The notes below the pieces were generated by a model. The model had not been told where the DNA came from and ran no database searches. It saw nothing but the letters and a program-made list of their open reading frames with translations. A program made the position numbers and the translations under genes. A DNA stretch of 64,000 nt from Chitinophaga sp. MM2321 (GTDB lineage Bacteria; Bacteroidota; Bacteroidia; Chitinophagales; Chitinophagaceae): contig NZ_OZ035533.1 in assembly GCF_964033635.1 (NCBI RefSeq), positions 6,171,001-6,235,000 of the forward strand, written 5' to 3'. Below, piece by piece: positions 8,420 through 17,791 of the stretch. Numbering within the stretch: the stretch's first letter is position 1; the number at the start of each line of letters is the position of its first letter.

Positions 8420-9805
8420 TTATTGCTTCGCGAGGCTCGCCATCCACTGGCTAATATGCTGGCAATCTTTATATTCATTATCTACGTGTACGTAGAAAGT
8501 TGGTATTTTTTCTATCAGCCATTTATTGATTGCTTCGGCACGTTTGATGTCCAATGTGCGTTGCTGAATACGGGAATAGTCATCCGTGAGGTTTTCCCGG
8601 TGTGGCTGGGTGCGGGTTTTCAGGTAAACGATACGCGTAGAAGTGCGGCCGTTTTCATCTGTAAACTGTGCTGGTGCAGAGATATTGCCTGGTTTCAGGG
8701 TATCCAGCATCAAAACGATATCTCTTTCAGAAGGATCATCCAGTTGATCGATGGTGATAAGCGTGCTTCCGTCGCCGGTTTTGGACTGGAGCATACCGCC
8801 ATCAAACTTTGCCGTCTGGGCATCGCTGTATTTGGTTACTGCTTCCGCGAAAGTATATCTATTGTTGAGGATCGCTGTGCGAATGGTATCCAGCTTACCC
8901 ATACAGGCGGCGAGATCGGATTTTGTTACGGCCGATCTTACGAGGATGTGTTGTACGGTTACATTATCCCCCTGGCGTTTCAGCATCTGGATGAGGTGGT
9001 AGCCATGTTGTGATTTTACGGGAGATGAAATTTCACCTTCTTTCAAACGGAAAGCAGCGGCGAGGAAGTCAGGGTCCCAGGTATTTTTATCGTTGCGGTT
9101 TAGTACATACACGCCTTTGTTGTCTTTAACACCGGGATCTTCAGAGTAGAGGATAGCCAGTGAGCCAAAGTCGGATTCTTTATTCTGTACGCGTTTTTTG
9201 AAGTCCAGGAGGCGGTCTACGGCGTATTGGTCCATTTCGCGGGTAGCTTTGGGCTGTATTACGATCTGACCGATTTCCAGTTCTGACTCATAGAATTTGA
9301 GGCTATCTTTTGGAATAGCATCGAAGAAGCGTTTTACTTCAGAGGGAGTTACTTTTACCGGTTCAACGATTTTATTCCGCATCGCCTGTGCCAGCAAGCC
9401 TTCTTTGATGGGTTGGCGGAAGCGTTCACGAAGTTGGTATACGGTGTAGCCGGTTATTTCTTTCATTTTTTCCTTGGAGCCGTAGAGCTGTTCGAAGTAG
9501 CGGATACGGTTTTCCATTTGCGCTTCCACATCTCCGTCGTTCAGCGGTAAGCTGTCGCGTTCAGCCTGGAGCACCATCACCTTTTGGGAAATCAGCATTT
9601 CCATGGTCAGACAGGCTGCGTCCGGAGCCAGGTTGCCGTCTACCGAGTTGCGCTGCTGATCGCTGAGCGCCCCGTCCATATCGGATTTGAGGATGATCTT
9701 ATCACCCACAACGCCGATAATTTTGTCTGCCACCAGTCTTTGCTGGGCCATAGTGGCCTGCCCAAACAACAATGCACCTACAGATAATGCCAAAAGTTTC
9801 TTCAT
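8420..9805 (-). CDS. SurA-like periplasmic peptidyl-prolyl isomerase/chaperone
   Basis: A 461-residue exported protein with a signal peptide at residues 1-22 (MKKLLALSV to ATMAQQ). The N-terminal chaperone part includes DKIIGVVGDKIILKSDMD. Two parvulin-type rotamase repeats follow, at about 180-275 (IGQIVIQP, YSEDPGVKDNKGV, SPVKSQHGYHLIQ) and 285-390 (VQHILVR, YSDAQTAKFDGG). This is the SurA plan for folding outer-membrane proteins. The ATG at 9805 is chosen because the signal peptide starts there; an in-frame ATG 30 bases upstream would spoil it. Probably monocistronic, with hairpins on both sides. Confidence 0.9.
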   Translation of the reverse strand: MKKLLALSVGALLFGQATMAQQRLVADKIIGVVGDKIILKSDMDGALSDQQRNSVDGNLAPDAACLTMEMLISQKVMVLQAERDSLPLNDGDVEAQMENRIRYFEQLYGSKEKMKEITGYTVYQLRERFRQPIKEGLLAQAMRNKIVEPVKVTPSEVKRFFDAIPKDSLKFYESELEIGQIVIQPKATREMDQYAVDRLLDFKKRVQNKESDFGSLAILYSEDPGVKDNKGVYVLNRNDKNTWDPDFLAAAFRLKEGEISSPVKSQHGYHLIQMLKRQGDNVTVQHILVRSAVTKSDLAACMGKLDTIRTAILNNRYTFAEAVTKYSDAQTAKFDGGMLQSKTGDGSTLITIDQLDDPSERDIVLMLDTLKPGNISAPAQFTDENGRTSTRIVYLKTRTQPHRENLTDDYSRIQQRTLDIKRAEAINKWLIEKIPTFYVHVDNEYKDCQHISQWMASLAKQ

Positions 9806-9924
9806 ACAAAAGCGGTAAAACTCAAAAATAACCATTTAAAAATCAGGACTGTATTTAATATCGACGGATTTAACAAAAGTTTAGATAAGCGGATGGCTTA
9901 CCATGATCGGCCGGTATAAAAGCA

Positions 9925-9978
9925 GAAAGCTATCAAAATGGAGATAATATACTTATATCTCCTTTTTTGATAGCTTTC
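9925..9978. terminator. Hairpin terminator downstream of infB
   Basis: Arms 9925-9946 (GAAAGCTATCAAAATGGAG and onward) and 9956-9978 are nearly perfect complements, with a one-base bulge and a short loop. A second, smaller hairpin at 9987-10006 (AAGGCT...AGCCTT) overlaps the infB stop codon. Together they form a likely termination region for rimP-nusA-infB. Confidence 0.75.
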
Positions 9979-10004
9979 CATATGCTAAAGGCTGATTGAT
10001 AGCC

Positions 10005-13000
10005 TTATAAAGTTCTCTTCACTTCTACTTCTTCGAAACCTTCGATGATATCATCCGGTCTCAGATCGCTGTAGCCACGTACACTCAAACCGCACTCCAT
10101 ATTGGAAGCTACTTCTTTCACGTCATCTTTATAACGTTTCAGAGATCCGAGTTCGCCGGTGTGTACCACAATACCGTCGCGCACCACGTTGATGCGGGTA
10201 TTCCTGGCTAGCTTGCCATCGAGTACGAAGCAACCTGCAACGGTAACCTTGTCGAATTTGTAAGTTTCGCGCACCTGAACGTTGCACACCACTTTCTTTT
10301 CGATTTTTGGTTCCAGCATCCCTTCCATGGCGCTCTTGATTTCATCGATCGCGTCATAGATGATGGAGTAGTTACGGATTTCGATATTTTCTTTTTCCGC
10401 GAGCTTGGCAGCCTGGGAAGAAGGACGTACCTGGAATCCGAGGATGATGGCATCAGAAGCGGTAGCGAGCAATACGTCGGATTCTGTGATCTGACCTACT
10501 GCCTTGTGAACGATACTGATCACGATTTCTTCGGTAGACAGTTTCTGGAGGGAATCACTCAATGCTTCTACGGAACCATCAAAGTCGGCTTTGATGATGA
10601 GGTTAAGCTGTTTAAAGTTACCCAGAGCCAGTCGGCGACCGATTTCATCGAGGGTGATATGTTTCTTGGTACGGATACCTTGTTCGCGAACAATCTGTGC
10701 CCTGCGGTTAGCCACATCTTTGGCTTCAGATTCCTCGAGATACATTTTGAACTTCTCACCAGCCTGTGGTGCACCATTCAGACCGAGTACCTGTACCGGC
10801 ATGGATGGTCCGGCTTCTTCCATTTTCTGACCACGTTCATTGAACATCGCCTTGATTTTACCGTAGAAGGACCCTGATACGATGGTATCGCCCTGACGGA
10901 GGGTACCATTTTGTACCAGCAGGGAGGCTACATAACCGCGGCCTTTATCCAGTGATGCTTCCACGATGCTACCGGATGCTTCGCGGTCGGGATTGGCTTT
11001 CAATTCCAGGAGTTCCGCTTCCAGCAATATTTTTTCCAGGAGAATGTCGATGTTCAGCCCGTTTTTAGCAGATATTTCCTGGCTTTGGTATTTACCACCC
11101 CAGTCTTCTACCAGGAGGTTCAGTTGTGCCAGTTGTTCTTTAATTTTCTCAGGGTTGGCGCCTTCTTTATCCACCTTATTGATAGCGAATACCATTGGCA
11201 GGCCAGCAGCCTGGGAGTGGGAGATCGCTTCTTTTGTTTGTGGCATGATGGCGTCATCCGCAGCTACCACGATAACAGCGATATCTGCTGCTTTGGCACC
11301 ACGGGCACGCATAGCGGTAAACGCTTCGTGACCAGGTGTATCGAGGAAGGTGATCTTTTTACCGTTACCCATCGTTACCTGGTAGGCACCGATATGCTGG
11401 GTAATACCTCCGGCTTCACCGGCTACTACGTTTGCACTACGGATGTAATCGAGCAATGATGTTTTACCGTGATCTACGTGACCCATGATGGTAACGATCG
11501 GTGCGCGTGACACCTGATCTTCCGGCGCATCTATTTCTTCATCTTCATCTGTTTCTTCTGCAGCGTCGAGGCCGATAAATTCTACTTCATAGCCAAATTC
11601 GCCGGCTACGAGTTCTATTACTTCCGCATCCAGACGTTGGTTAATGGATACCATGATACCGAGGCCCATACATTTGGAGATAACTTCTGCGAAGCTCACA
11701 TCCATCAGGTTGGCCAGCTCGCTCACGGAAACGAATTCCGTTACCTGGAGCTTGTTATCATCAGAACCCTCTTTGGATTTCTGGTGGGCTCTTTCCTCAC
11801 GTTTTTCCCGGCGATGTTTAGCTTTCACGTTCTTACCGCGTCCGCCACCACCGAGTTTGGCCATGGTTTCCTTGATCTTATTCTGGATCTCGTTCTTATC
11901 GATTTCTTTTTCTTCAACAGTGCGTTTATCATCACGGCCGCCGGCACCTGGTCTGTTATAACCACCACCCTGGCCCGGACGGTTGTAACCGCCGCCGCCT
12001 GGTCTGTTGCCGCCTGCACCGGTAGTAGGACGGCTGAATCCGCCACCCTGACCGGGAGGTCTGCTGCCACCGCCTTGTCCGGCTGGCCTGTTAAAGCCAC
12101 CACCCTGACCGGCTGGTCTGTTGTATCCGCCGCCGCCGGCACCTGTATGGGCGCCGCCACCGGGACGATTACGGTTATCACCCTGGGGACGGTTTCCACC
12201 ACCCTGATGACCACCGCGATCATGATGCGGGCGATTGCCGCCTTGTCCGCCATGTGTATTCGGGCGATGTTCGCCAGGTGCGCCACCTTCCTTACGATCT
12301 CCTTCTTTGAAGTCTTTAGGTTGGATGGGTTCTGGTTTTTTCTCCACGATAATACGCTTGCGTTTGCGTTTTTCGTCCCTGCTAAAGTTATTTTTATTGT
12401 TATCGCGTCTGTCAGACTGAACTGGCAGTTCTATTTTACCGATTACTTTGGGGCCGGTTAGCTTTTCGGCCTGGATGTTTGTAATAACAGCGGGGCCCTG
12501 GTCTTCCTGTGATGCAGGAGGAGGAGGTGTTTGTTGGCTGTTAGTATCCGCAGCAGTGGTATTGCGCTGTTCTTCCTTTACGGCATTTTTAACAGGAATT
12601 CTGGCCGGTTCTTTAATTGCAGCCGGTTTTGCCGCTTGTAATACTTCTTCCACTTTTTTAACTACAGGTTTATCTTGAACCGGTGCGGCTTTCTCCGTTT
12701 TTGCTGTCGTATCGGTTTTTTCTGTTTTAGCTACTTGCTCTGCTTGTGGAGTGGATTGGGCTTTTTCAGCTTTTTCCACTTTTTCGGCTTTCTCCGTTTT
12801 TGCTGCTTTTTCAGCAGGAGCTGCTTCCTGTACCGGAGGAGCGGCTACCGGTTTCGGTTCCGGTTGTTTTTCGGCAACGGGAGGAGTAGCCACGGGTTGT
12901 GGTTTTTCCTCTTTCGCCGGTGGTACTACTGCTTCTGCGGGTTTCGGCGCCGGTGTTTCCGGATCAGCTTTATCCTTTTTAGAGGCAGGTTTTTTATTGC

Positions 13001-13619
13001 GGTTAAGGGCGTCCAGGTCAATAGTGGTAATGACTTTGGGGCCGTTAATTTTTGGCGCTTCTGTTTTTACTACTTCCGGATCAGCGGGAGTAGTAGCCGG
13101 TGCAGCAGGGACTTCCGCAACAGGGGGAGCTGTAACAACGGGCGTTTCCTGTTTTGGTTTGGGTTCCTCTTTTTCTTTAGCCGGAGGAGGAGGTGGTGGA
13201 GCTGGAGCAACCGCCTGTGGTTCCTGTTTAGGTATTTCCTTAACGGGTTCCGGTTTTGGTTCAGGCGCAGGTGTTGCTTTAGGCGCTTCCGCAACGGGAG
13301 CCGCTTCTTCTTTTTCTTTAGACGTATCTTTTTTCTTAGCCGCGGCCTCTGCTTCCTCTTTTTCCTTCTTCTTCATTGTCTCTAACACGCTTCCTTTAGG
13401 CAGGGCTATCTGGTCGCTTTTGCGCTTGTTAGCCTTGTCCTGCTGGAATTCCGACTGCAATGCTGAGTACATAACAGCCGTAAGGCGGGCATTTGGAGAT
13501 CCAAAGCCACCCATGTCAAAGCCTTTATTGCCAAGGAAATCTATGAGGGTTTCCTTACCAATATTAAACTCCTTGGCTGCAGCCAGCAATCGTGGTGTGT
13601 TGTTTGTTGTTTCAGGCAT
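10005..13619 (-). CDS. infB: Translation initiation factor IF-2, extended form
   Basis: GTPase that brings initiator tRNA to the 30S subunit. The chosen ATG gives [21 protein letters not shown], the usual first IF2_N domain, and has GGGGAGG 13 bases upstream. In-frame codons up to 13763 would add 48 unrelated residues. Domains: IF2_N (1-55); a very long linker rich in Pro, Lys, Glu and Ala (about 80-450); a Gly/Arg/Pro tract of [13 protein letters not shown] units (about 453-561); a second IF2_N (about 610-690); the G domain with GHVDHGKTS near 709-716, DTPGHEAFT and NKVDK; then domains II-IV. The protein is 1204 residues, against about 890 in E. coli, and the excess is all linker. Last gene of rimP-nusA-infB. 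Confidence 0.96.
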   Translation of the reverse strand: MPETTNNTPRLLAAAKEFNIGKETLIDFLGNKGFDMGGFGSPNARLTAVMYSALQSEFQQDKANKRKSDQIALPKGSVLETMKKKEKEEAEAAAKKKDTSKEKEEAAPVAEAPKATPAPEPKPEPVKEIPKQEPQAVAPAPPPPPPAKEKEEPKPKQETPVVTAPPVAEVPAAPATTPADPEVVKTEAPKINGPKVITTIDLDALNRNKKPASKKDKADPETPAPKPAEAVVPPAKEEKPQPVATPPVAEKQPEPKPVAAPPVQEAAPAEKAAKTEKAEKVEKAEKAQSTPQAEQVAKTEKTDTTAKTEKAAPVQDKPVVKKVEEVLQAAKPAAIKEPARIPVKNAVKEEQRNTTAADTNSQQTPPPPASQEDQGPAVITNIQAEKLTGPKVIGKIELPVQSDRRDNNKNNFSRDEKRKRKRIIVEKKPEPIQPKDFKEGDRKEGGAPGEHRPNTHGGQGGNRPHHDRGGHQGGGNRPQGDNRNRPGGGAHTGAGGGGYNRPAGQGGGFNRPAGQGGGSRPPGQGGGFSRPTTGAGGNRPGGGGYNRPGQGGGYNRPGAGGRDDKRTVEEKEIDKNEIQNKIKETMAKLGGGGRGKNVKAKHRREKREERAHQKSKEGSDDNKLQVTEFVSVSELANLMDVSFAEVISKCMGLGIMVSINQRLDAEVIELVAGEFGYEVEFIGLDAAEETDEDEEIDAPEDQVSRAPIVTIMGHVDHGKTSLLDYIRSANVVAGEAGGITQHIGAYQVTMGNGKKITFLDTPGHEAFTAMRARGAKAADIAVIVVAADDAIMPQTKEAISHSQAAGLPMVFAINKVDKEGANPEKIKEQLAQLNLLVEDWGGKYQSQEISAKNGLNIDILLEKILLEAELLELKANPDREASGSIVEASLDKGRGYVASLLVQNGTLRQGDTIVSGSFYGKIKAMFNERGQKMEEAGPSMPVQVLGLNGAPQAGEKFKMYLEESEAKDVANRRAQIVREQGIRTKKHITLDEIGRRLALGNFKQLNLIIKADFDGSVEALSDSLQKLSTEEIVISIVHKAVGQITESDVLLATASDAIILGFQVRPSSQAAKLAEKENIEIRNYSIIYDAIDEIKSAMEGMLEPKIEKKVVCNVQVRETYKFDKVTVAGCFVLDGKLARNTRINVVRDGIVVHTGELGSLKRYKDDVKEVASNMECGLSVRGYSDLRPDDIIEGFEEVEVKRTL

Positions 13620-13749
13620 ATCGTATTTCGGGCCTCCCCTGTTTCCCGTTTCTTCAAAACGGGATGTTTTTTTACGTTTAAACAATAACTCGAAAAAATC
13701 AATTCCCCTTCTTATAAGCCCTTTACCTGGGAAGGGTTCTGGTTGGGCT

Positions 13750-14997
13750 TTATTCTTTGTCAAACTCTTCCTGTAATATTCTTCTTACATCCTGCACTGT
13801 CTCTTCTTCAAGATCCGAACGGCGAACCAGCTCTTCAGTGGTTAACTCTAATACGCTGCGGGCAGTGTCACAACCTATTCTTTTCAGTTCGTCTATGATC
13901 CATTCTTCGATTTCATCTGAGAATTCTTCCAGATCGATATCAAATTCGGATTGTTCCTGGGCTTCGTCGCGGAATACATCTATTTCGAAACCGGTCAGTT
14001 CACAAGCCAGCTTTATGTTTACCCCTTTTTTACCGATGGCCAGGGAAACCTGGTCAGGGTTCAGGTAAACAGAAGCATATTTATTTTCGTTATCCACTTC
14101 CATCCGGCTGATCCTGGCGGGTGTTAATGAACGCTGGATCAACAGTTGAATGTTGGTGGTAAAGTTGATAATATCGATATTTTCATTTCTGAGTTCGCGA
14201 ACGATACCGTGTATACGGCTACCTTTCATACCCACACAGGCTCCTACCGGGTCAATACGGTCATCGTAGGATTCTACGGCAACTTTCGCTCTTTCACCGG
14301 GTTCGCGAACGATTTTCTTAATTACAATTAGTCCGTCAAAGATCTCAGGCACCTCAATTTCCAGCAATTTAGCAAGGAAGGATGGATGAGTGCGGGAAAG
14401 AATGATGAGTGGAGCGTTATTCTTCATCTCCACTTTTTTCACTACCGCTCTTACGTTTTCCCCTTTTTTGAAATAATCTGTGGGTATTTGTTCAGATTTA
14501 GGCAAAATTAACTCATTCCCCTCATCATCAAGCAATAAAACTTCTTTTTTCCAAACCTGGTAAACTTCTCCATTTACAATTTCACCTGCTTTATCAGCAT
14601 ATTTCTTTACGAGGATGTTCTTTTTGAGATCACCGATACGGGCAGATAAGGTTTGCTTAGCCGCCAGGATAGCCCTGCGGCCGAAATCCAGTATCTCTAC
14701 TTCTTCGTACAGATCTTCTCCTACCTGGTAATCCGGTTCTACTTTTATAGCCTCAGAATAAGCGATTTGTGCATTGTCATCTTCCACCTCTCCATCTGCA
14801 ACGATTGTACGACGGCGTAATATTTCAAGGTCGCCTTTCTCCGTATTTACAATCACGTCAAAGTTCTCATCAGAGCCATACTTTTTCCGCAGCAGTGTTT
14901 TGAACACATCTTCCAATACCTTCATCAACGTAGGACGGTCAATGTTTTCCGCCTCCTTGAACTCGGTGAATGACTCAATCAGGTTAATACTAGCCAT
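13750..14997 (-). CDS. nusA: Transcription termination/antitermination factor NusA
   Basis: RNA polymerase-binding elongation factor of 415 residues. The N-terminal domain ([20 protein letters not shown]) is followed by an S1 domain, then two KH domains with [22 protein letters not shown] and [18 protein letters not shown]. The C-terminus is acidic, with a helix-hairpin-helix-like segment ([19 protein letters not shown]). It lies 16 bases after rimP, and its stop precedes infB by 130 bases, the conserved bacterial order. The length fits NusA without the C-terminal acidic repeats of proteobacteria. Confidence 0.97.
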   Translation of the reverse strand: MASINLIESFTEFKEAENIDRPTLMKVLEDVFKTLLRKKYGSDENFDVIVNTEKGDLEILRRRTIVADGEVEDDNAQIAYSEAIKVEPDYQVGEDLYEEVEILDFGRRAILAAKQTLSARIGDLKKNILVKKYADKAGEIVNGEVYQVWKKEVLLLDDEGNELILPKSEQIPTDYFKKGENVRAVVKKVEMKNNAPLIILSRTHPSFLAKLLEIEVPEIFDGLIVIKKIVREPGERAKVAVESYDDRIDPVGACVGMKGSRIHGIVRELRNENIDIINFTTNIQLLIQRSLTPARISRMEVDNENKYASVYLNPDQVSLAIGKKGVNIKLACELTGFEIDVFRDEAQEQSEFDIDLEEFSDEIEEWIIDELKRIGCDTARSVLELTTEELVRRSDLEEETVQDVRRILQEEFDKE

Positions 14998-15013
14998 GTT
15001 TAGTTGTTATATT

Positions 15014-15478
15014 TTAAAACACGATGCACACCTTTGTGTGCTTTATTTCATTAAGTTTTAAATCGGTGGATATCTTTTCTTTCTTTTTGCCAATAACTTC
15101 TTCGATGTTGATCATCTCCTCCGTTACTACCAGCAATGTCCCTTCCTTAACAGTGCCATCCAGGAGGGTCACTTCCACTTTGCGTCCAATATTTTTAAGG
15201 TATTGTCTGTGCAATTTCAAGGGCTCATCCAGTCCGGGTGAAGATACCTCCAGGGAGAAATCGTTGTCAGGGAACAGTTCAGCTGCTTCCAGTAAAGGAT
15301 ATAACTTACGGTTAAAAGATACCAGCTTTTCAACCGGCACCCCCTTATCCCCATCTAAAAAGAGCTTTATATTGTTAGTGGGCTTTATTCTGATGTCTAC
15401 CAAAAAGTTGTCGGGATCGTCTATCAGCAGTCCTTCTGCCATATCCCGGATAGTTTTTATCACGTGTTCGTTTGCCAT
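15014..15478 (-). CDS. rimP: Ribosome maturation factor RimP
   Basis: Needed for 30S subunit assembly. The protein has 154 residues when started at the ATG giving MANEHVIKTIRDMAEG; an in-frame ATG at 15526 would add 16 unconserved residues encoded by a leader hairpin. Family signatures are FLVDIRIKPTNNIKLFLDGDKG, LEVSSPGLDEPLK and the GRKVEVTLLDGTVKEGTLL Sm-like C-terminal domain. First gene of rimP-nusA-infB, preceded by a clear -7 element and a hairpin in the mRNA leader. Confidence 0.95.
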   Translation of the reverse strand: MANEHVIKTIRDMAEGLLIDDPDNFLVDIRIKPTNNIKLFLDGDKGVPVEKLVSFNRKLYPLLEAAELFPDNDFSLEVSSPGLDEPLKLHRQYLKNIGRKVEVTLLDGTVKEGTLLVVTEEMINIEEVIGKKKEKISTDLKLNEIKHTKVCIVF

Positions 15479-15490
15479 ACCAAAAAGCGG

Positions 15491-15514
15491 AAGGGGACAA
15501 TATCTCGTCCCCTT
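15491..15514 (-). promoter_or_regulatory. Leader hairpin in front of rimP
   Basis: A perfect 8-bp stem (AAGGGGAC with GTCCCCTT) and an 8-base loop, placed between the predicted start of transcription (about 15531) and the rimP ATG, ending 12 bases before that ATG. The position would let it affect ribosome access or act as an early transcription signal. No function is known from sequence alone. Confidence 0.55.
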
Positions 15515-15536
15515 CATTTGAATCATTTTTCCTACG

Positions 15537-15544
15537 CAAAACTA
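15537..15544 (-). promoter_or_regulatory. -7 promoter element of rimP-nusA-infB
   Basis: TAGTTTTG on the minus strand is an exact TAnnTTTG. A TTG lies 22 bases further upstream as a possible -33 element. The predicted start of transcription near 15531 leaves a leader of about 50 bases before the chosen rimP ATG. Confidence 0.7.
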
Positions 15545-15641
15545 GGATTTTATTTTGATTGAAAAACAATTTCTTTAACTTGTATATAAATAAATACCGC
15601 AGACGCACGACTATCTCTCATATATGGTTTAAAAATATTTA

Positions 15642-15932
15642 ATGCGAACTGCTATTTACAGCAAAATCAATGTGGAATTGATCGTATGGCCGGTAGGAAT
15701 GCTATTATTATACCTGATGACGCCATCCGAAAACAGTCACACATTATGCCTGTTTAAAAATGCAGGTCTCCCCTTTTGCCCCGGCTGCGGATTAGGACAT
15801 GGTATTCATTATTTTTTGCATGGACAATGGAAGGAATCACTTCATCATCATTGGCTGTCTCCCGTAGTAGTAGCGGTTTTGCTACATCGTACCATACAGC
15901 TGGCCCGTTTCCAGTACGCTGAATTTAAATAA
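15642..15932 (+). CDS. DUF2752 membrane protein
   Basis: A 96-residue protein with two predicted membrane segments (about residues 12-26 and 68-84). Between them is the DUF2752 signature FCPGCGLGHG, whose closely spaced cysteines and His suggest a metal or redox site, though no function is established. A TM2-domain gene follows 12 bases downstream, suggesting co-transcription. It is divergent from rimP, and the promoter lies in the shared 160-base gap. Confidence 0.85.
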   Translation: MRTAIYSKINVELIVWPVGMLLLYLMTPSENSHTLCLFKNAGLPFCPGCGLGHGIHYFLHGQWKESLHHHWLSPVVVAVLLHRTIQLARFQYAEFK

Positions 15933-15944
15933 CAAATAACTGCC

Positions 15945-16295
15945 ATGACTGATTATTCATTTGCGATGTTACCAGGTATCGAAGCGGAAGAAGTGCTGTG
16001 GTTGCAGGAATTGAGCAAAAATTTCAGCCAGGAAAACAAACAGCGTTTTCTGGCCGTATATCAATCCCGGCGTAAAGATCCGCAGATCATCCTGCTTTGC
16101 AGCCTGATTGGCTTCTTTGGCGCTGCCGGCATCCAGCGTTTCCTCATCAACCAGGTAGGCATGGGGATTATTTACCTGGTCACCCTGGGCTTTTGCTTTG
16201 TAGGAACCATCATTGATGCGGTGAACTATCGCAAGCTGGCATGGGAATTCAACAAAAAAGAAGCCCTTACTTCCGCCGCACTTTTAGGGCTGTAA
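15945..16295 (+). CDS. TM2 domain membrane protein
   Basis: A 116-residue protein. The N-terminal half is soluble and helical, with a charged segment (LSKNFSQENKQRFLAVYQSRRK). The C-terminal half holds two membrane helices in the TM2 pattern: LCSLIGFFGAAGIQRFLI, a short turn with the GIQRF motif, then GIIYLVTLGFCFVGTIIDAV. TM2 proteins have no agreed bacterial function. It follows the DUF2752 gene closely, a pairing that is common in Bacteroidota. Confidence 0.88.
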   Translation: MTDYSFAMLPGIEAEEVLWLQELSKNFSQENKQRFLAVYQSRRKDPQIILLCSLIGFFGAAGIQRFLINQVGMGIIYLVTLGFCFVGTIIDAVNYRKLAWEFNKKEALTSAALLGL

Positions 16296-16362
16296 GTACC
16301 CGTGAAAGTTAAAGAAACCTTAAAATGAGGTGGTTTTCAAGTCCACGGAAAGGATATTCCGC

Positions 16363-16370
16363 TAACTTCG
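16363..16370 (+). promoter_or_regulatory. Candidate -7 element of the DUF4834-like gene
   Basis: TAACTTCG, a one-base variant of TAnnTTTG, seven bases upstream of the ATG at 16378. Confidence 0.45.
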
Positions 16371-16377
16371 CGACACT

Positions 16378-16614
16378 ATGTTGAGATGGATACTTATTGT
16401 ATTTTTTGGATGGCTCCTATATAAGCTGGTATTCAATATAATTGTTCCAGGTTACCGGCTCACCCAAAAAGTAAAACGACAAATGAGCGACATGCAGGAA
16501 GGCATGCGCCAGCAATATGAGGCGCAACAAGCTCCCCAGCAGGCACCTCCTGCCCAGCGGCCGGCAGAAAAGCCGCGTAAAGATGACTACCTGGACTTCG
16601 AAGAAATCAAATAA
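16378..16614 (+). CDS. DUF4834-like small membrane-anchored protein
   Basis: A 78-residue protein with one N-terminal membrane helix (about residues 3-22), a basic and then Gln/Pro-rich middle, and the C-terminal signature DDYLDFEEIK, which resembles the DYxDYEEI ending I associate with DUF4834. Function unknown. A TAACTTCG element at 16363-16370 ends only 7 bases before the ATG, so the message may be nearly leaderless. A strong terminator follows. Confidence 0.72.
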   Translation: MLRWILIVFFGWLLYKLVFNIIVPGYRLTQKVKRQMSDMQEGMRQQYEAQQAPQQAPPAQRPAEKPRKDDYLDFEEIK

Positions 16615-16627
16615 GATAAATAGTTGA

Positions 16628-16656
16628 AGGCCGGTTCTTACAACCGGCCTTTTTTA
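16628..16656 (+). terminator. Rho-independent terminator
   Basis: A 9-bp stem (AGGCCGGTT with AACCGGCCT), a 5-base loop and a run of six T. It ends the DUF4834-like gene and abuts the stop of the convergent HAD gene. Confidence 0.92.
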
Positions 16657-17286
16657 TTATCCGGCGTTCTGTGGTCTAAAAATATCCAGGATGGTTTTAG
16701 GCGACTGCAAGTGAATCGTTTGCAATCCTACCGCCTGTGCACCTTCAATATTAGGCAGGGTATCATCAATAAACAACGTTTCTTCCGCTTTCAGGTTATT
16801 CTCTTCCAGCACCAGCTGATAAGAAGCCTTGTCGGGCTTCCGGTACCCCATCAGGTGCGAATAGTATGCTTTCTCAAAAAATGTGGTCAGTGACGGAATT
16901 CCCCTGCTCTCCTGCAGGATCTTATTAAACGCCTCCAGGTGAATCGCATTGGTATTACTCAGCAGATACAGGTTATAATGCTGCCGCAACTGCTGCAATA
17001 ATTGCAGGCGTTGCAGCGGGAAGTCCAGCAGCATGGCATTCCATGCGGTCGTTAAAGCTTCATCCGTTACACTCTCTGGAACATGCCGGTGCATTTCTTC
17101 CAGGAATTCAGCCGTACTGATATGGCCCGTTTCGAGGTTGTTGAACAGGTCCGCCCCCTGAAACTGCGTATACAATTCATGGAAGTTTGTAACGCCCAAC
17201 GCTACAAATGCATCATTGGTCAGCTTATAATTGATATTGAGGAGGACACCCCCCAGGTCAAAAATGATATTTTTAATGCCTTTCAT
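16657..17286 (-). CDS. HAD-family hydrolase (YihX-like)
   Basis: A 209-residue cytosolic haloacid dehalogenase-type phosphatase. Motif I is IIFDLGGVLLNINYKL, with the nucleophile Asp followed by Gly where many HADs have a second Asp, as in YihX-type sugar phosphatases. Motif II is YLLSNTNAIH, motif III the Lys in YRKPDKASY, and motif IV LFIDDTLPNIEGA. An alpha-helical cap lies between motifs I and II (HAD-IA). The ATG at 17286 is chosen because it starts just before motif I. Substrate unknown. Confidence 0.88.
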   Translation of the reverse strand: MKGIKNIIFDLGGVLLNINYKLTNDAFVALGVTNFHELYTQFQGADLFNNLETGHISTAEFLEEMHRHVPESVTDEALTTAWNAMLLDFPLQRLQLLQQLRQHYNLYLLSNTNAIHLEAFNKILQESRGIPSLTTFFEKAYYSHLMGYRKPDKASYQLVLEENNLKAEETLFIDDTLPNIEGAQAVGLQTIHLQSPKTILDIFRPQNAG

Positions 17287-17385
17287 ATGGTCAGAAATTG
17301 GGTACAAAGAAAGCGGGTTTTTGCTAAAGTGTAGGCGTTAACGTTTTACGGAGAAAAAAAATTTAGGATAATTCAGGAAAATAAT

Positions 17386-17393
17386 TAATTTTG
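17386..17393 (+). promoter_or_regulatory. -7 promoter element of the tRNA gene
   Basis: TAATTTTG, an exact TAnnTTTG, 39 bases upstream of the first tRNA base. Confidence 0.65.
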
Positions 17394-17431
17394 CCGTCCC
17401 TTGAAAAAGGGAAATGTAGTTCTTCGGAACG

Positions 17432-17505
17432 GGTCCTATAGCTCAGTTGGTTAGAGCACCTGACTCATAATCAGGGGGTCCCTGGATCATGCCCAGGTGG
17501 GACCA
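17432..17505 (+). tRNA. tRNA with CAU anticodon and an abnormal T-loop
   Basis: A full cloverleaf can be drawn: acceptor GGTCCTA with TGGGACC (one T-G pair), D-stem GCTC/GAGC, anticodon stem CCTGA/TCAGG around the loop CTCATAA, T-stem CCTGG/CCAGG, discriminator A, and no encoded CCA. The anticodon CAU means elongator Met, or Ile2 if lysidine is formed. C4-G69 and C5-G68 favour Ile2, while the U29-A41 pair is unlike E. coli Ile2, so I leave identity open. The T-loop reads ATCATGC instead of the usual TTCRANY: position 54 is A and position 58 is T, which exchanges the bases of the otherwise near-universal T54-A58 pair. Confidence 0.9.
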
Positions 17506-17514
17506 CGCGGTAGG

Positions 17515-17552
17515 AAAGGCTTTCAGCGGTTAGACGCAGGAAGCCTTTTTTA
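17515..17552 (+). terminator. Terminator after the tRNA
   Basis: Arms AAAGGCTT (17515-17522) and AAGCCTTT (17541-17548) with an 18-base loop, then further T residues. The 240 bases from here to the Abi stop hold no convincing gene. Confidence 0.75.
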
Positions 17553-17791
17553 TTTGATACATGTTTTTGGAAGTTGGGTGGGGAGGTAGTTTTACAGGAG
17601 TTGACACCACACTCGCACTTACCACCAATTCGCGATTTATTCTTATAAAGAACCACACAATTCAACATTTAGGTCTAAATGAAAGGATTTGGAAGTTATA
17701 TTTTTGATGAATTTGGCAATTCACATATATATTTTTCTTTTTAGTTAGTTCTAGAAAGGGGTATTATCATTTTGAATGCTCAATCGCTTAA

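Noticed and set aside
8312..9013. 233-codon plus-strand frame spanning the surA hairpin and gene end
   Set aside because: Most of it is opposite the second parvulin repeat, and its first part runs through an inverted repeat. No domain seen.
11637..13776. Long plus-strand open frames opposite infB (274 and 341 codons)
   Set aside because: They are antisense to the IF-2 linker and G domain. Their composition (runs of Ser, Ala, Gly, Phe) mirrors the low-complexity coding strand, and infB is certain.
17471..17668. 65-codon minus-strand frame ending in PPGHDPGTP
   Set aside because: Its last residues are the antisense of the tRNA, a well-known annotation artefact.
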